A stretch of DNA of 64,000 nucleotides. It comes from JAJEFO01 sp009843725. Its GTDB lineage: Bacteria; Pseudomonadota; Alphaproteobacteria; Rhodobacterales; Rhodobacteraceae. A program made the position numbers and the translations under genes. This document shows positions 44,921 to 53,333 of the stretch, one piece after another. The stretch lies in contig CBDEUJ010000005.1 in the NCBI GenBank assembly GCA_965243215.1, positions 496,001 to 560,000 of the forward strand, in the 5' to 3' direction. Each line of letters begins with the position of its first letter. Within the stretch, counting starts at the first letter, position 1. A model generated the notes under the pieces. The model ran no database searches, was not told where the DNA came from, and worked only from the letters and a program-made list of their open reading frames with translations.

Positions 44921-46066
44921 TCAGGCGATCGAGCCGTCACCCCTCGTCAATGTCATGAGAATCCGATTCATCATCGCGTGGCATGCAACCATCTGATCGA
45001 CGGTCACGAACTCGTCGGGCTTGTGCCCCTGCCCTTCCATCGAGCCGGGACCGCAAACCACGGTCGGGATGCCTGAGCTGTCGAAGAATCCTGCCTCGGT
45101 GCCAAAGGCGACCTTGGTCGTCGCGTTCGTGGCGGCCAGGGAACAGGCCAGTTTCGTGACCCTTGCGGTTGAAGACGTTTGCAGGCCTGGATAGGCGACG
45201 GTCTGTTCGAGGTCGATTCCCTCTCCGGCCAATTCGTTGATTCTGCCGAGAATTGCGTCCAGGTCGTCACCAGCAAGATACCGGACCTCGAACTGCATCT
45301 CCGCCCTGTCCGGAACGATGTTCAGCGCCGTGCCGCCCGCCATCTTGCCAACATGAATGGTGGCATGGCCAATGTCATAGCCGGAATCATGCGCCCCGTG
45401 TTCGGCGTACCAGCCTTGGAGCCCGCGCAGCCGGCCCATGAAGTCGGCGGCGACGTAGAGGGCATTCTCAAACTTCGGAGCGAGGGATGAGTGCCCCGCT
45501 TCGCCATGGGCGATGGCCTTCAACCCGACCTTGCCCTTGTGGCCAATGGCCACCGTCATCTCGGTGGGCTCGCCCACAATGGCCGCGCGCGGCATGCCGA
45601 GAACGTCGGGAAGGGCGCCAATCATGCGGGCGATCCCAAGGCAGCCGACTTCCTCGTCATAGGAGACGGACAGCTTGAGGGGCTCCTTCAGATCGGCCTT
45701 GCTTGCGCGGTCCGCCAAGGCCAGCATGGCGGCCAGGAAGCCCTTCATGTCCGTCGTTCCGCGGCCGTAGAGCCGGCCCTCTTCGCGGGTCAGGCGGAAG
45801 GGATCGCGCGACCAGCCTTGGCCCTCCGCGGACACGACATCGGTATGCGCGGACAGCAGAATGCCGCCGCTGGCAGGCCCGATGCGCGCATAGAGACCTG
45901 CTTTCTGCCCGGTCGGATCAGGCATGCGGTGCACGGCAAAGCCACGGTCACGCAAATAGGTTTCGACATATTCGGCCAGTGCCAGGTTCGAGTTTGCGCT
46001 GACCGTGTTGAACGCGATCAGCCGATCCAGGACCGCCAGGGTTTCGGCGAGTTCGCCCGCGCGCAT
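44921..46066 (-). CDS. argE: Acetylornithine deacetylase (ArgE)-type M20 hydrolase
   Basis: This 381-residue protein has all M20 metal ligands in place: SAHTDVVSAEGQGW (His, Asp), GRGTTDMKGFLA (Asp), SYDEEVGCLG (Glu-Glu), VGEPTEMTV (Glu) and GQGHKPDEFVT (His). It removes an acyl group from N-acyl amino acids; acetylornithine is the archetype but the catabolic neighbourhood suggests another N-acyl amino acid or diamine. Its ATG directly abuts the stop of the TMADH-like gene. Full length, no oddities. Confidence 0.87.
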   Translation of the reverse strand: MRAGELAETLAVLDRLIAFNTVSANSNLALAEYVETYLRDRGFAVHRMPDPTGQKAGLYARIGPASGGILLSAHTDVVSAEGQGWSRDPFRLTREEGRLYGRGTTDMKGFLAAMLALADRASKADLKEPLKLSVSYDEEVGCLGIARMIGALPDVLGMPRAAIVGEPTEMTVAIGHKGKVGLKAIAHGEAGHSSLAPKFENALYVAADFMGRLRGLQGWYAEHGAHDSGYDIGHATIHVGKMAGGTALNIVPDRAEMQFEVRYLAGDDLDAILGRINELAGEGIDLEQTVAYPGLQTSSTARVTKLACSLAATNATTKVAFGTEAGFFDSSGIPTVVCGPGSMEGQGHKPDEFVTVDQMVACHAMMNRILMTLTRGDGSIA

Positions 46067-48136
46067 CTAGTCTTCCGCCAGCTGTGCAGTCTCGCGCCGG
46101 AACGGCAGCGCGTCGCCGATGTCCTCGCCGTCCAGTTCGCGGGCATAGCGGTGACCTGCATATGTCGCCCATGCAATCGGTCCAGGCGCCTCCGCATCTC
46201 CTATGACCCTGACGGACTTGATTCCTGCATCGGACCAGTCCGCCGCGCGCGCCGTCAGGGCGGCGTAAACTTCGTTCCGTTCCGTCCGGGACGAGACCAT
46301 GACCACCGCATCGCACGCAAGGTTGCGGGCCTGGCCCGTGAAGGTGCAATCCGAGATGACGTGCGATCCGGCTATCGTGGTGACGCCCCGGTTAAGCACG
46401 ATTTCCACGCCCATTTCCGCGAGGCGGCGGTGAATCTCGTGTTGTTCCAGCGTGTTCCGGGTCCAGTCCGACAATACCGCCGATGGCGTGACGATCATGA
46501 CCTCGCAGCCTTGGCCCTGCAGGAGTTCGGCCAGAACGCCGCCCATGTAGTAGTGGTCGTCGTCATAGATCACGACCCGGCCCTCAGGCAGCTCACCATC
46601 CATCAGGTCGTCCGGCGTATAGATCGGCATCGTGTCATCAGTTGGAAAGGGCACGACGTGCCGGCGCGCGACTCCGTCCCGGCGCCAGCGAGATCCGGTC
46701 GCGATGCACACGTGCTCGAAGTCGAATTCCAGGATGTTGTCGGCATCCAGCGTGCTGTCCAAATAGACTTCGACATTGGCTTTCTGGCTGATCTGATATG
46801 CACGGTAATCGGCCACGCGGCCCCAGGCCGAAAGCCCTGGCAACTGCCGCTCCTTGGCCACGCGCCCGCCCAGTACTGTTCTCGTCTCGGCCAAGGCCAC
46901 GTCATAGCCGCGTTCCGCCAAGGCTCGTGTCGCTTCCAGCCCGGCGGGCCCGGCGCCGACGACGAGCACGTTCGAGCTTGGACCCTTAGCGTTCATGATC
47001 TCGGGATGCCAGCCCTTGCGCCATTCCTCCATGAACGTGGGGTTCTGGGTGCAGCGGCTGATCGCCATGGTCATGTCGCCCGAGATGCAGATATTGCAAC
47101 CGATGCACTCGCGGATGTCCTCGATCCGGCCCTCGGCGATCTTTCGGGGAATGAAGGGATCGGCAATGGAAGGGCGCGCGCAGCCGATGAAATCGAGCGT
47201 CCCCGACTTGACCATGCGGGCCATGACATCGGGCGAGGTGAAGCGTCCGACGCCGACGATGGGCCTCTCGGTCAGTTCGTGGATGCCCCTGACCAGTTCC
47301 TCCTGCGCGGCCTCTTCCTTGAACCGGCTGGGGCCCGAACAGTCGTCCCAGGTGCCATGGGCGAGATCCCAAAGGTCCGGCAGGTTCCGGTTCATGTCGA
47401 TGAACTCGCGTACCTCGGCGTTGGAAAGGCCCAGGTCTCCGATGGTTTCGTCCAGCGAGACGCGCAACGTGATCCCCATGGTGTCCCCGACCGCATCGCG
47501 AATGTCGGCCACGATCTCGTTCACGAAGCGCGAGCGGTTTTCCAGGCTGCCGCCGTATTCGTCGCTGCGATGGTTGGTAGCCCGGCTGAGGAAGTGCTGG
47601 AATATGCCGAAGCCGTGTGCGCCATACAGGCAGATCAGGTCGAAGCCCGCGCGCCTTGACCTCCTGGCCGCCGTCACGAACCATCGACGCAAGTCCCTGA
47701 TCTCGGACTTGTCCAGAGCGCGCGCCTGCAGCGGATCGTTGGTAAACGTCCGGATCGGCTGAGCGGAGACCGCCAAGGGAACCTCGCGGGTGTAGAAGTT
47801 GGGGCCGTTCACGCCGGAATAGGCCAGTTGAATGCCCGCCAGCGCACCGTGTTCCTTCATCTTGCCTGCCATCCTGGCAAGCATGGGCACGTCCTTGTCG
47901 TCCCAGAGGCGCAGCTCGATGAAAGGCGTGATCTCACTGGTGTGGTGCATTTCGCATTGTTCGGTGAAGATCACGCCCCAGCCGCCTTCGGCCTTGATCC
48001 CGCGCATGGCGGCCGCAGCGGATGGGTCCCGGTATCCGCCGCCGTTGCAGTGGGGCACCTGGTAGAACCTGTTGGGTGCGGTGACCGGGCCAATGGCCAA
48101 GCGTTCGAACAGGATGTCATATCTGGGGTCGCGCAT
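46067..48136 (-). CDS. TMADH-family flavoprotein (FMN, 4Fe-4S, FAD/ADP domain), likely N-demethylase
   Basis: This 689-residue protein is co-linear with trimethylamine dehydrogenase. The N-terminal Old-Yellow-Enzyme barrel keeps RFYQVPHC with Cys30, the site of the 6-S-cysteinyl-FMN link, and GGSLENRSRF. The 4Fe-4S ligands are in CIGCNIC plus a Cys 12 residues on, and the NAD/ADP-type domain opens VLVVGAGPAGLEATRALAER. Of the three aromatic residues that cage trimethylamine, Trp264 is kept (WDDCSGPSRF) but Tyr60 is Gln and Trp355 is Asp. It should therefore oxidatively demethylate a different, probably zwitterionic or larger, N-methyl compound, giving formaldehyde. Electron acceptor unknown. 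Co-transcribed with argE, DUF1028, Rid and monooxygenase genes. Confidence 0.88.
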   Translation of the reverse strand: MRDPRYDILFERLAIGPVTAPNRFYQVPHCNGGGYRDPSAAAAMRGIKAEGGWGVIFTEQCEMHHTSEITPFIELRLWDDKDVPMLARMAGKMKEHGALAGIQLAYSGVNGPNFYTREVPLAVSAQPIRTFTNDPLQARALDKSEIRDLRRWFVTAARRSRRAGFDLICLYGAHGFGIFQHFLSRATNHRSDEYGGSLENRSRFVNEIVADIRDAVGDTMGITLRVSLDETIGDLGLSNAEVREFIDMNRNLPDLWDLAHGTWDDCSGPSRFKEEAAQEELVRGIHELTERPIVGVGRFTSPDVMARMVKSGTLDFIGCARPSIADPFIPRKIAEGRIEDIRECIGCNICISGDMTMAISRCTQNPTFMEEWRKGWHPEIMNAKGPSSNVLVVGAGPAGLEATRALAERGYDVALAETRTVLGGRVAKERQLPGLSAWGRVADYRAYQISQKANVEVYLDSTLDADNILEFDFEHVCIATGSRWRRDGVARRHVVPFPTDDTMPIYTPDDLMDGELPEGRVVIYDDDHYYMGGVLAELLQGQGCEVMIVTPSAVLSDWTRNTLEQHEIHRRLAEMGVEIVLNRGVTTIAGSHVISDCTFTGQARNLACDAVVMVSSRTERNEVYAALTARAADWSDAGIKSVRVIGDAEAPGPIAWATYAGHRYARELDGEDIGDALPFRRETAQLAED

Positions 48137-48204
48137 CGCTTGCCTCTGCTAGCGGAATGGAGGGCAAGTGTCCCGCGGAATTTCGCCAGTTGGCAAGGGC
48201 CGGC

Positions 48205-48879
48205 CTATTCGTCGCCCGGCACGCCGTAGGACGGGGCATCACGCGGATCGAGCGCCCGGGTGACATAGGCTTCGAGTTGAGGCCTGTAGACATCCCATGC
48301 GAGGGCGACAGCCTGGATCGGACAATCCTCGGTCCAGTCGCAGCGAAGGTCCGCCACGGGCCACGGCACCCGATCACAGATCTGAATGCCCGCCGAATGC
48401 ACCGGCCCCGCCTCGCCGCCGGCTTCCAGTCCGGCACGCATTGCCGCGACCAGCCTGTCGCCGAGATGGCCCGAACTTCGCTCGAACCCCTCGACGATGG
48501 CTGCCGGCACGCCTTCGTTGGCAAGGAGATTCCCCGCCGAAATGACGTCCTTCCCCGAAGATTCGGTCCAGATCCCAAGGGACCTTGACCCGGAGTGGAT
48601 GGCAGTCCGTCCGGCCTTGTCGATTGCCAGCACCTGCCGGTACTCCATGAAGTCGCCCTGTTCGCGGACGTTCGCGATGGCCTCGGCCGCACCCATCCCT
48701 CCATCCATCAGGTCAAGCGCCAGGGTACCCAGCCGCGGATCCGTGACGTTCTGGCTGGCGACCGCCCCCACGCCTGCGCGCGTGTAGGAACACCGAGCGG
48801 CAACGGCAGGGGACGATGACGAGATGGCAACCCCGAGCATTCCGGTTTCCGCGCATCGGGCGACAAGGGAAAAGGTCAT
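48205..48879 (-). CDS. DUF1028 family protein (first copy)
   Basis: This 224-residue protein begins MTFSLVARCAETGMLGVAIS and has the family blocks RAGVGAVASQNVTDPRLGTL, SAGNLLANEGVPAAIVEGFE and GEAGPVHSAGIQI with a Trp-rich end. DUF1028 structures adopt an Ntn-hydrolase-like fold as far as I recall; Thr2 would then be the nucleophile after Met removal. Reaction unknown. Start 48879 lies 4 bp after the Rid gene. A second, divergent member opens the same operon at 51551. Confidence 0.82.
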   Translation of the reverse strand: MTFSLVARCAETGMLGVAISSSSPAVAARCSYTRAGVGAVASQNVTDPRLGTLALDLMDGGMGAAEAIANVREQGDFMEYRQVLAIDKAGRTAIHSGSRSLGIWTESSGKDVISAGNLLANEGVPAAIVEGFERSSGHLGDRLVAAMRAGLEAGGEAGPVHSAGIQICDRVPWPVADLRCDWTEDCPIQAVALAWDVYRPQLEAYVTRALDPRDAPSYGVPGDE

Positions 48880-48883
48880 GGGC

Positions 48884-49300
48884 TCAATCCGGAATGACGG
48901 CGGTTGCGTCGATCTCGACCAGCCATTCTGGTCGGGCAAGTGCCTGGACGACCAGCCCGGTCGAGACCGGATGAACGCCCTTGATGTGTTCGCCCATGGT
49001 CCGATAGACCGCCTCGCGATGGCGCACGTCGGTAATGTAGACAACGACCTTCACGAGGTGCTCCATGCCGCCGCCTGCTTCCTCGATGAGCTGGCGGATG
49101 TTCTGCATCACCTTGTGGGTTTGCTCGACAGGGTCATGGCTATCGATGCTCTTTGCATCGTCCAGGTTCTGCGGACATTGGCCACGCATCCAAAGGGTCG
49201 AGCCACCACGCGTCGCGACCGCCTGGCAAAGGTCATTGTCCAGGTTCTGTTCCGGGTAGGTGTCGCGCGTGTTGAACTTGCGAATGCGGATATGGGTCAT
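48884..49300 (-). CDS. Rid (YjgF/YER057c/UK114) family protein
   Basis: This 138-residue protein begins MTHIRIRKFNTRDTYPEQNL and has the family motifs GQCPQNLDD, QTHKVMQNIRQLIEEAGGGM, LVKVVVYITDVRHREAVYRT and a VEIDATAVI end. RidA enzymes hydrolyse reactive imine/enamine intermediates. The Arg that binds the substrate carboxylate in archetypal RidA is missing (HPVSTGLVVQAL), placing this in a non-RidA subfamily with unknown reaction. Located between the monooxygenase and DUF1028 genes, where amine oxidation would produce imines. Confidence 0.85.
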   Translation of the reverse strand: MTHIRIRKFNTRDTYPEQNLDNDLCQAVATRGGSTLWMRGQCPQNLDDAKSIDSHDPVEQTHKVMQNIRQLIEEAGGGMEHLVKVVVYITDVRHREAVYRTMGEHIKGVHPVSTGLVVQALARPEWLVEIDATAVIPD

Positions 49301-49359
49301 TCCCGTGGTCCTGTCCTGAGCATCACGTGAGCCGGAGTCCTGTTTTCGCTGGTCCGGCG

Positions 49360-50634
49360 TCAATCGTCGTTGAGGACGACTTCCGCCGTTCCGTCGTAGT
49401 CGCTGTATTTCCGCTGGATGAAGATGTGGTCAGCGATGTGTTTCGCATCATGCCAGACTCCGTAGATGAACGACGATCCGCGCCGGGTCAGCCAGGGAAG
49501 GCCCAGGAAGTATACGCCGGACTCCGGCGCGACGCCCCGAACGTGCCTGGGCCTTCCGTCTTCGTCGAAGACATCCAGGCTCAACCAGCTGAAATCGGGT
49601 CTATAGCCCGTCGCCCATATGATCGTCGAGACGTTTGCTTCAGCAAGATCCAACCGATCAATCGGACTGGCCATGCATCCCGGATCATCCAACAGTTCAC
49701 GCGCGGCAGGTTCTTCCGGAAGATCGAGTCCGTTCGACGCGAGATAGGCGTCGCATTGGTCAAGGAATGACAGGTAGTATTCGTCCCCTGCCGCGATGTT
49801 CCTTGCAAGGTCCCCGGCAAATTGCACGGAGCCATCCGAGAATCCCTCGGTTCGCCCAACCAGGGTCATTCCGTGGCGCGCCAGGTCGCGAAAATCGATC
49901 GTGCGGCCACCGTATGCGCCGCTCACCGAAATCGAGACATGTTCCTTGCCCGGCGGGACGCGCTCGTCATCCCACATGCCAAGAACGCCCATCCACCAGA
50001 CATAGTCCCTGTTGCGGTACCGCCGCGGCAGGCGGTCGTGGGGGCCGATTGACAGGAACACGTTTCGTCCGGCCCGCAACAATTCGTCCGCAATCTGCAC
50101 CCCGGACGAGCCGGCGCCAACAACCAGAACGGCACCCTTCGAGACTTGATCCGGCTTCTTGTAGTCCAGGGAGTGCATCTGGGCGACCGGCGTGTCTTCC
50201 GGAACGATTCTTGGGAACACTGGCTTCTGGAAGGGACCCGTCGCGGCGACAATCGCCTTTGCGTCGTAGGTGCCGTCAGATGTCTCGACGCGGAACCCGG
50301 ATTGGCCATGAAGGCGTTCAACCAGCGTCACCTCGACGCCGCATCGCACAGGCGCGCCTATCCGCTCCGCATAGTCGACGAAGTAATCGGCAACCCTCTC
50401 CTTCGGAACGAAGGCGTCCTGATCAATGTCCGAAAACTCCTGCGGCGGAAACCGGTCGTGCCAGGCGGGTCCGTTCGCGACCAGCGAATCCCATCGCCCC
50501 GTGCGCCAGCGCTCCGCAACCCTGTGCCGCTCGAACACAAGATGGGGAACCCCACACTTGGAGAGATGCTCGCTCATCGCGATGCCGGCTTGCCCGCCAC
50601 CGATCACGGCAACGTCAACTCGTTGAATCGCCAC
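49360..50634 (-). CDS. Flavin-dependent monooxygenase (FMO/YUCCA-like)
   Basis: This 424-residue protein has an N-terminal FAD fingerprint VAVIGGGQAGIAMSEHLSKC, a second NADPH fingerprint AVLVVGAGSSGVQIADELLR, and the ATG motif in IIWATGYRPDFSWL. It would oxygenate a nitrogen or sulfur centre using NADPH and oxygen. Start GTG 50634 is chosen because GGAGG lies 8 nt upstream and the FAD motif then begins at residue 7; the longer frame to 50697 has no ribosome site. In the operon with Rid and TMADH-like proteins an amine substrate is likely. Confidence 0.86.
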   Translation of the reverse strand: MAIQRVDVAVIGGGQAGIAMSEHLSKCGVPHLVFERHRVAERWRTGRWDSLVANGPAWHDRFPPQEFSDIDQDAFVPKERVADYFVDYAERIGAPVRCGVEVTLVERLHGQSGFRVETSDGTYDAKAIVAATGPFQKPVFPRIVPEDTPVAQMHSLDYKKPDQVSKGAVLVVGAGSSGVQIADELLRAGRNVFLSIGPHDRLPRRYRNRDYVWWMGVLGMWDDERVPPGKEHVSISVSGAYGGRTIDFRDLARHGMTLVGRTEGFSDGSVQFAGDLARNIAAGDEYYLSFLDQCDAYLASNGLDLPEEPAARELLDDPGCMASPIDRLDLAEANVSTIIWATGYRPDFSWLSLDVFDEDGRPRHVRGVAPESGVYFLGLPWLTRRGSSFIYGVWHDAKHIADHIFIQRKYSDYDGTAEVVLNDD

Positions 50635-50885
50635 CCGCCTAACCTCCAATGCGCACTTCAGCCCGAAAACTCCTCTCCGAAATACCTGTAGATGCAATGC
50701 GCTTCCACCAAATTGCTCGACTTTCGCCGTCTTGGGCGTCGAGGGAATTCACAAAGCCGCCAGAGGCGTGCCCGCATTGACTCGCGTCACGCCGAGGCCG
50801 GCATCCAGGCTGGCTCAAGCCCTCCCTGTCAGGCACGAAACGTCAGGACGCTTCAGTCCCGCTTCATCCATCGAGTGGTGGCCGG

Positions 50886-51551
50886 TCAATCGCGCACCCG
50901 CTCCCTGTCCGTTGAAACCGGCACCTGCCGCGCCAATTTCGCATAGTCGCCAGTAGTGGCCTTCTGATGCAGTTGCTTCAATGCACCAACCGGGTCGTCG
51001 GAGTGGTGGTCGATTCGCAGCGTGAGGGGCGGCCGGTCCGGATGCAGCACGAGGAGGGCCGCTGACAGCAGACCGCGGTAGTCTCCACCAGCGTCACGGG
51101 CCGCAAGAAGAGATGACAGCAATCGATCTCCGAACGCGAGATCCGACCGGACGAACCCGTCCACCAACGCTGGCAACACGTCACCCCCCTTCAGCATGTT
51201 GCCGGAAGCAATGCCGCCAGCGAACTCAATGCTCCCCTTCACGTCCTTGTTTTTGGAACCCGTGAAGGCGGCGGTGCCGCCATTCATGTCGAGTGCCGAA
51301 AGCTGCCTGTGTTCGCGTCCCCGGTCTCTTGACGTCACGAGCCCAACCGCACCACCGGCATCCGAGCCGTCGCGCATGCAATGCAGAACGTCCTCACCCC
51401 AAAAGGTTGAGGGCGCCGCTCCCTGGCTGGCCGACATCCCCGCCGCGAGATCGCCGCGCAACACCCAGCCGCCGACGCAAAGACTGCCGGTCGCAGCGGC
51501 GCCACCAATTGCCCCTGTTTCAGGATCACGCGCGAGAATCGAAAAGGTCAT
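50886..51551 (-). CDS. DUF1028 family protein (second copy)
   Basis: This 221-residue protein begins MTFSILARDPETGAIGGAAA and has GDLAAGMSASQGAAPSTFWG, IASGNMLKGGDVLPALVDGF and LLSSLLAARDAGGDYRGLLS. It is related to the copy at 48205-48879 but clearly divergent. It is the first gene of the long leftward operon, with the divergent promoter region immediately upstream. Reaction unknown; possible N-terminal Thr nucleophile. The monooxygenase gene follows after about 250 bp. Confidence 0.82.
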   Translation of the reverse strand: MTFSILARDPETGAIGGAAATGSLCVGGWVLRGDLAAGMSASQGAAPSTFWGEDVLHCMRDGSDAGGAVGLVTSRDRGREHRQLSALDMNGGTAAFTGSKNKDVKGSIEFAGGIASGNMLKGGDVLPALVDGFVRSDLAFGDRLLSSLLAARDAGGDYRGLLSAALLVLHPDRPPLTLRIDHHSDDPVGALKQLHQKATTGDYAKLARQVPVSTDRERVRD

Positions 51552-51577
51552 GCCTCACCAAAGCAATTTTCCGGAAA

Positions 51578-51619
51578 TTATCATGATAAATTGACATTTG
51601 CAATTTATCATGATAATTA
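51578..51619 (+). promoter_or_regulatory. Promoter bracketed by two TTATCATGATAA operators
   Basis: Perfect 12-bp palindromes TTATCATGATAA lie at 51578-51589 and 51605-51616, 27 bp centre to centre. TTGACA (51591-51596) sits just after the first, and TAATTA (51614-51619), 17 bp further, overlaps the second. The site serves the rightward transporter operon and lies 27 bp upstream of the leftward DUF1028 start. The GntR protein at 57068 is the obvious candidate binder. Confidence 0.72.
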
Positions 51620-51650
51620 TCGCGACAGAATTCCAACAGGGAGAACTCAG

Positions 51651-53231
51651 ATGAAGTGCATGCCTTGGACCCGAAGGGGTCTGTTCCTCGCCGCCGCAGG
51701 AGCGGTTGCTCTCTTCTCCGGATTGTCGGAGCGCACCATGGCTCAAACCCCTCCAGGCGTATTGATCGTCGGCCAGGTTGCCGAGCCGAAATCGCTTGAC
51801 CCGGCCGCAGTGACGGCGGTCAACGACTTTCGGATTCTCGTGAATGTCTACGAAGGCCTGACCCGTTACAAGTCCGGCACGCTCGAAGTCGAGCCCGCGC
51901 TGGCGACCGACTGGGACATTAGCGAAGACGGCACCGAGTACACCTTCAGCCTGCGAGACGGTGTGAGTTTCCACGATGGCACACCCTTCAATGCCGAGGC
52001 GGTGAAGTTCAATTTCGACCGGATGCTGGACGAGAGTCATCCCTACCATGACACCGGCCCGTTCCCCTTGAGCTTCTTCTTTGGAGCCGTGGCGGCAACC
52101 GAGGTCGTCGACGAAATGACCGTCAAGTTCACGCTGAACGCGCCATACGCACCGTTCCTGTCGAACCTGGCCTATCCGACCGGCCTGATTGTCTCGCCGG
52201 CCGCGGTCGAGGCGCATCGCGATGACTTTGGCCGCAACCCCGTTGGCACCGGACCGTTCCGGTTTGCCGAATGGCGCTCGAACGAGGCAGTGGTGATCGA
52301 GCGAAATGATGCCTACTGGGCAGAGGCAGCCGGCACGCAGGCCGTCGTCTTCCGCCCGATTACCGACTCCAACACCCGCGTAGCCGAGATGCTGGCCGGC
52401 GGCATCGACTTGATGGTCGAAGTGCCGCCCACCTCCCTGGTGCAGTTCTCTGGCGAAGGATTCTCGATTGTTGAGCAGGCCGGACCGCATGTCTGGTTCC
52501 TGATCCTGAACGCCAAGGAAGGCCCGTTTGCCGACAAGCGCGTGCGTCAGGCGGCCAACTACGCGATCAACAAGGAAGCGATCGTGAACGATGTGCTGGA
52601 AGGCACCGCGACCGTGGCCGCGGGCCCGACCCCGCCCGCGTTTGCCTGGGCCTACAACGAGGAACTCGAACCGTATCCCTACGATCCCGAGAAAGCCAGG
52701 GCGTTGATTGCCGAAGCGGGCGCCGACGGTGCGGAACTGACCTTCTACGTCACCGAGGGCGGTTCAGGCATGCTGGATCCGGTCCCGATGGGGACCGCAA
52801 TTCAGGCCGATCTGCAAGCCGTGGGCTTTGAGGTCAAGATCGAGACCTACGAGTGGAACACGTTTCTGGGCGAAGTGAACCCGGGTCTGGAAGGCAAGGC
52901 CGACATGGCCGAAATGGCCTGGATGACGAACGACCCGGACACGCTGCCATACCTGGCGTTGCGCTCCGAAGCATGGCCTGACAAGGGCGGCTTCAACTCG
53001 GGATACTATTCCAACGCCAGGGTCGACGAATTGCTTGAGGCCGCCCGCACGGCGACCGACCAGGACGAACGCGCGCGGCTCTACCGAGAAATGCAGGCCG
53101 TCGTGCAGGAAGACGCGCCCTGGGTCTTTGTCGCCAACTGGAAGCAGAACGCGGTGACCAGCGATCGGGTCGAGAAATTCGGACTTGAGCCGTCGTTCCT
53201 GTTGCACCTGCGAGGCGTCATCAAGAACTGA
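51651..53231 (+). CDS. ABC transporter substrate-binding protein, family 5
   Basis: This 526-residue periplasmic protein has a signal beginning MKCMPWTRRGLFLAAAGAVA and ending near TMAQ; the RRGLFLAA segment resembles a Tat leader. The family 5 body is EPKSLDPAAVTAVNDFRILV, FSLRDGVSFHDGTPFNAEAV, NPVGTGPFRFAEW and KRVRQAANYAINKEAIVNDV. GGGAG 8 nt upstream fixes the start. It is the first gene of the rightward operon under the double-operator promoter. Ligand probably a small peptide or modified amino acid. Confidence 0.92.
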   Translation: MKCMPWTRRGLFLAAAGAVALFSGLSERTMAQTPPGVLIVGQVAEPKSLDPAAVTAVNDFRILVNVYEGLTRYKSGTLEVEPALATDWDISEDGTEYTFSLRDGVSFHDGTPFNAEAVKFNFDRMLDESHPYHDTGPFPLSFFFGAVAATEVVDEMTVKFTLNAPYAPFLSNLAYPTGLIVSPAAVEAHRDDFGRNPVGTGPFRFAEWRSNEAVVIERNDAYWAEAAGTQAVVFRPITDSNTRVAEMLAGGIDLMVEVPPTSLVQFSGEGFSIVEQAGPHVWFLILNAKEGPFADKRVRQAANYAINKEAIVNDVLEGTATVAAGPTPPAFAWAYNEELEPYPYDPEKARALIAEAGADGAELTFYVTEGGSGMLDPVPMGTAIQADLQAVGFEVKIETYEWNTFLGEVNPGLEGKADMAEMAWMTNDPDTLPYLALRSEAWPDKGGFNSGYYSNARVDELLEAARTATDQDERARLYREMQAVVQEDAPWVFVANWKQNAVTSDRVEKFGLEPSFLLHLRGVIKN

Positions 53232-53333
53232 CGCGACCACGCCGCCCGGCGGGGAGACTCTTCGCCGGGCGGGGAATTCTCAAAAGTCCCTGGCACGTCT
53301 ATCCTGAAGAAACTTGTCCCGGGGGAGCTTCAG

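Noticed and set aside
45491..47659. 722-residue plus-strand open frame
   Set aside because: Antisense image of the TMADH-like and argE genes; no recognisable domain.
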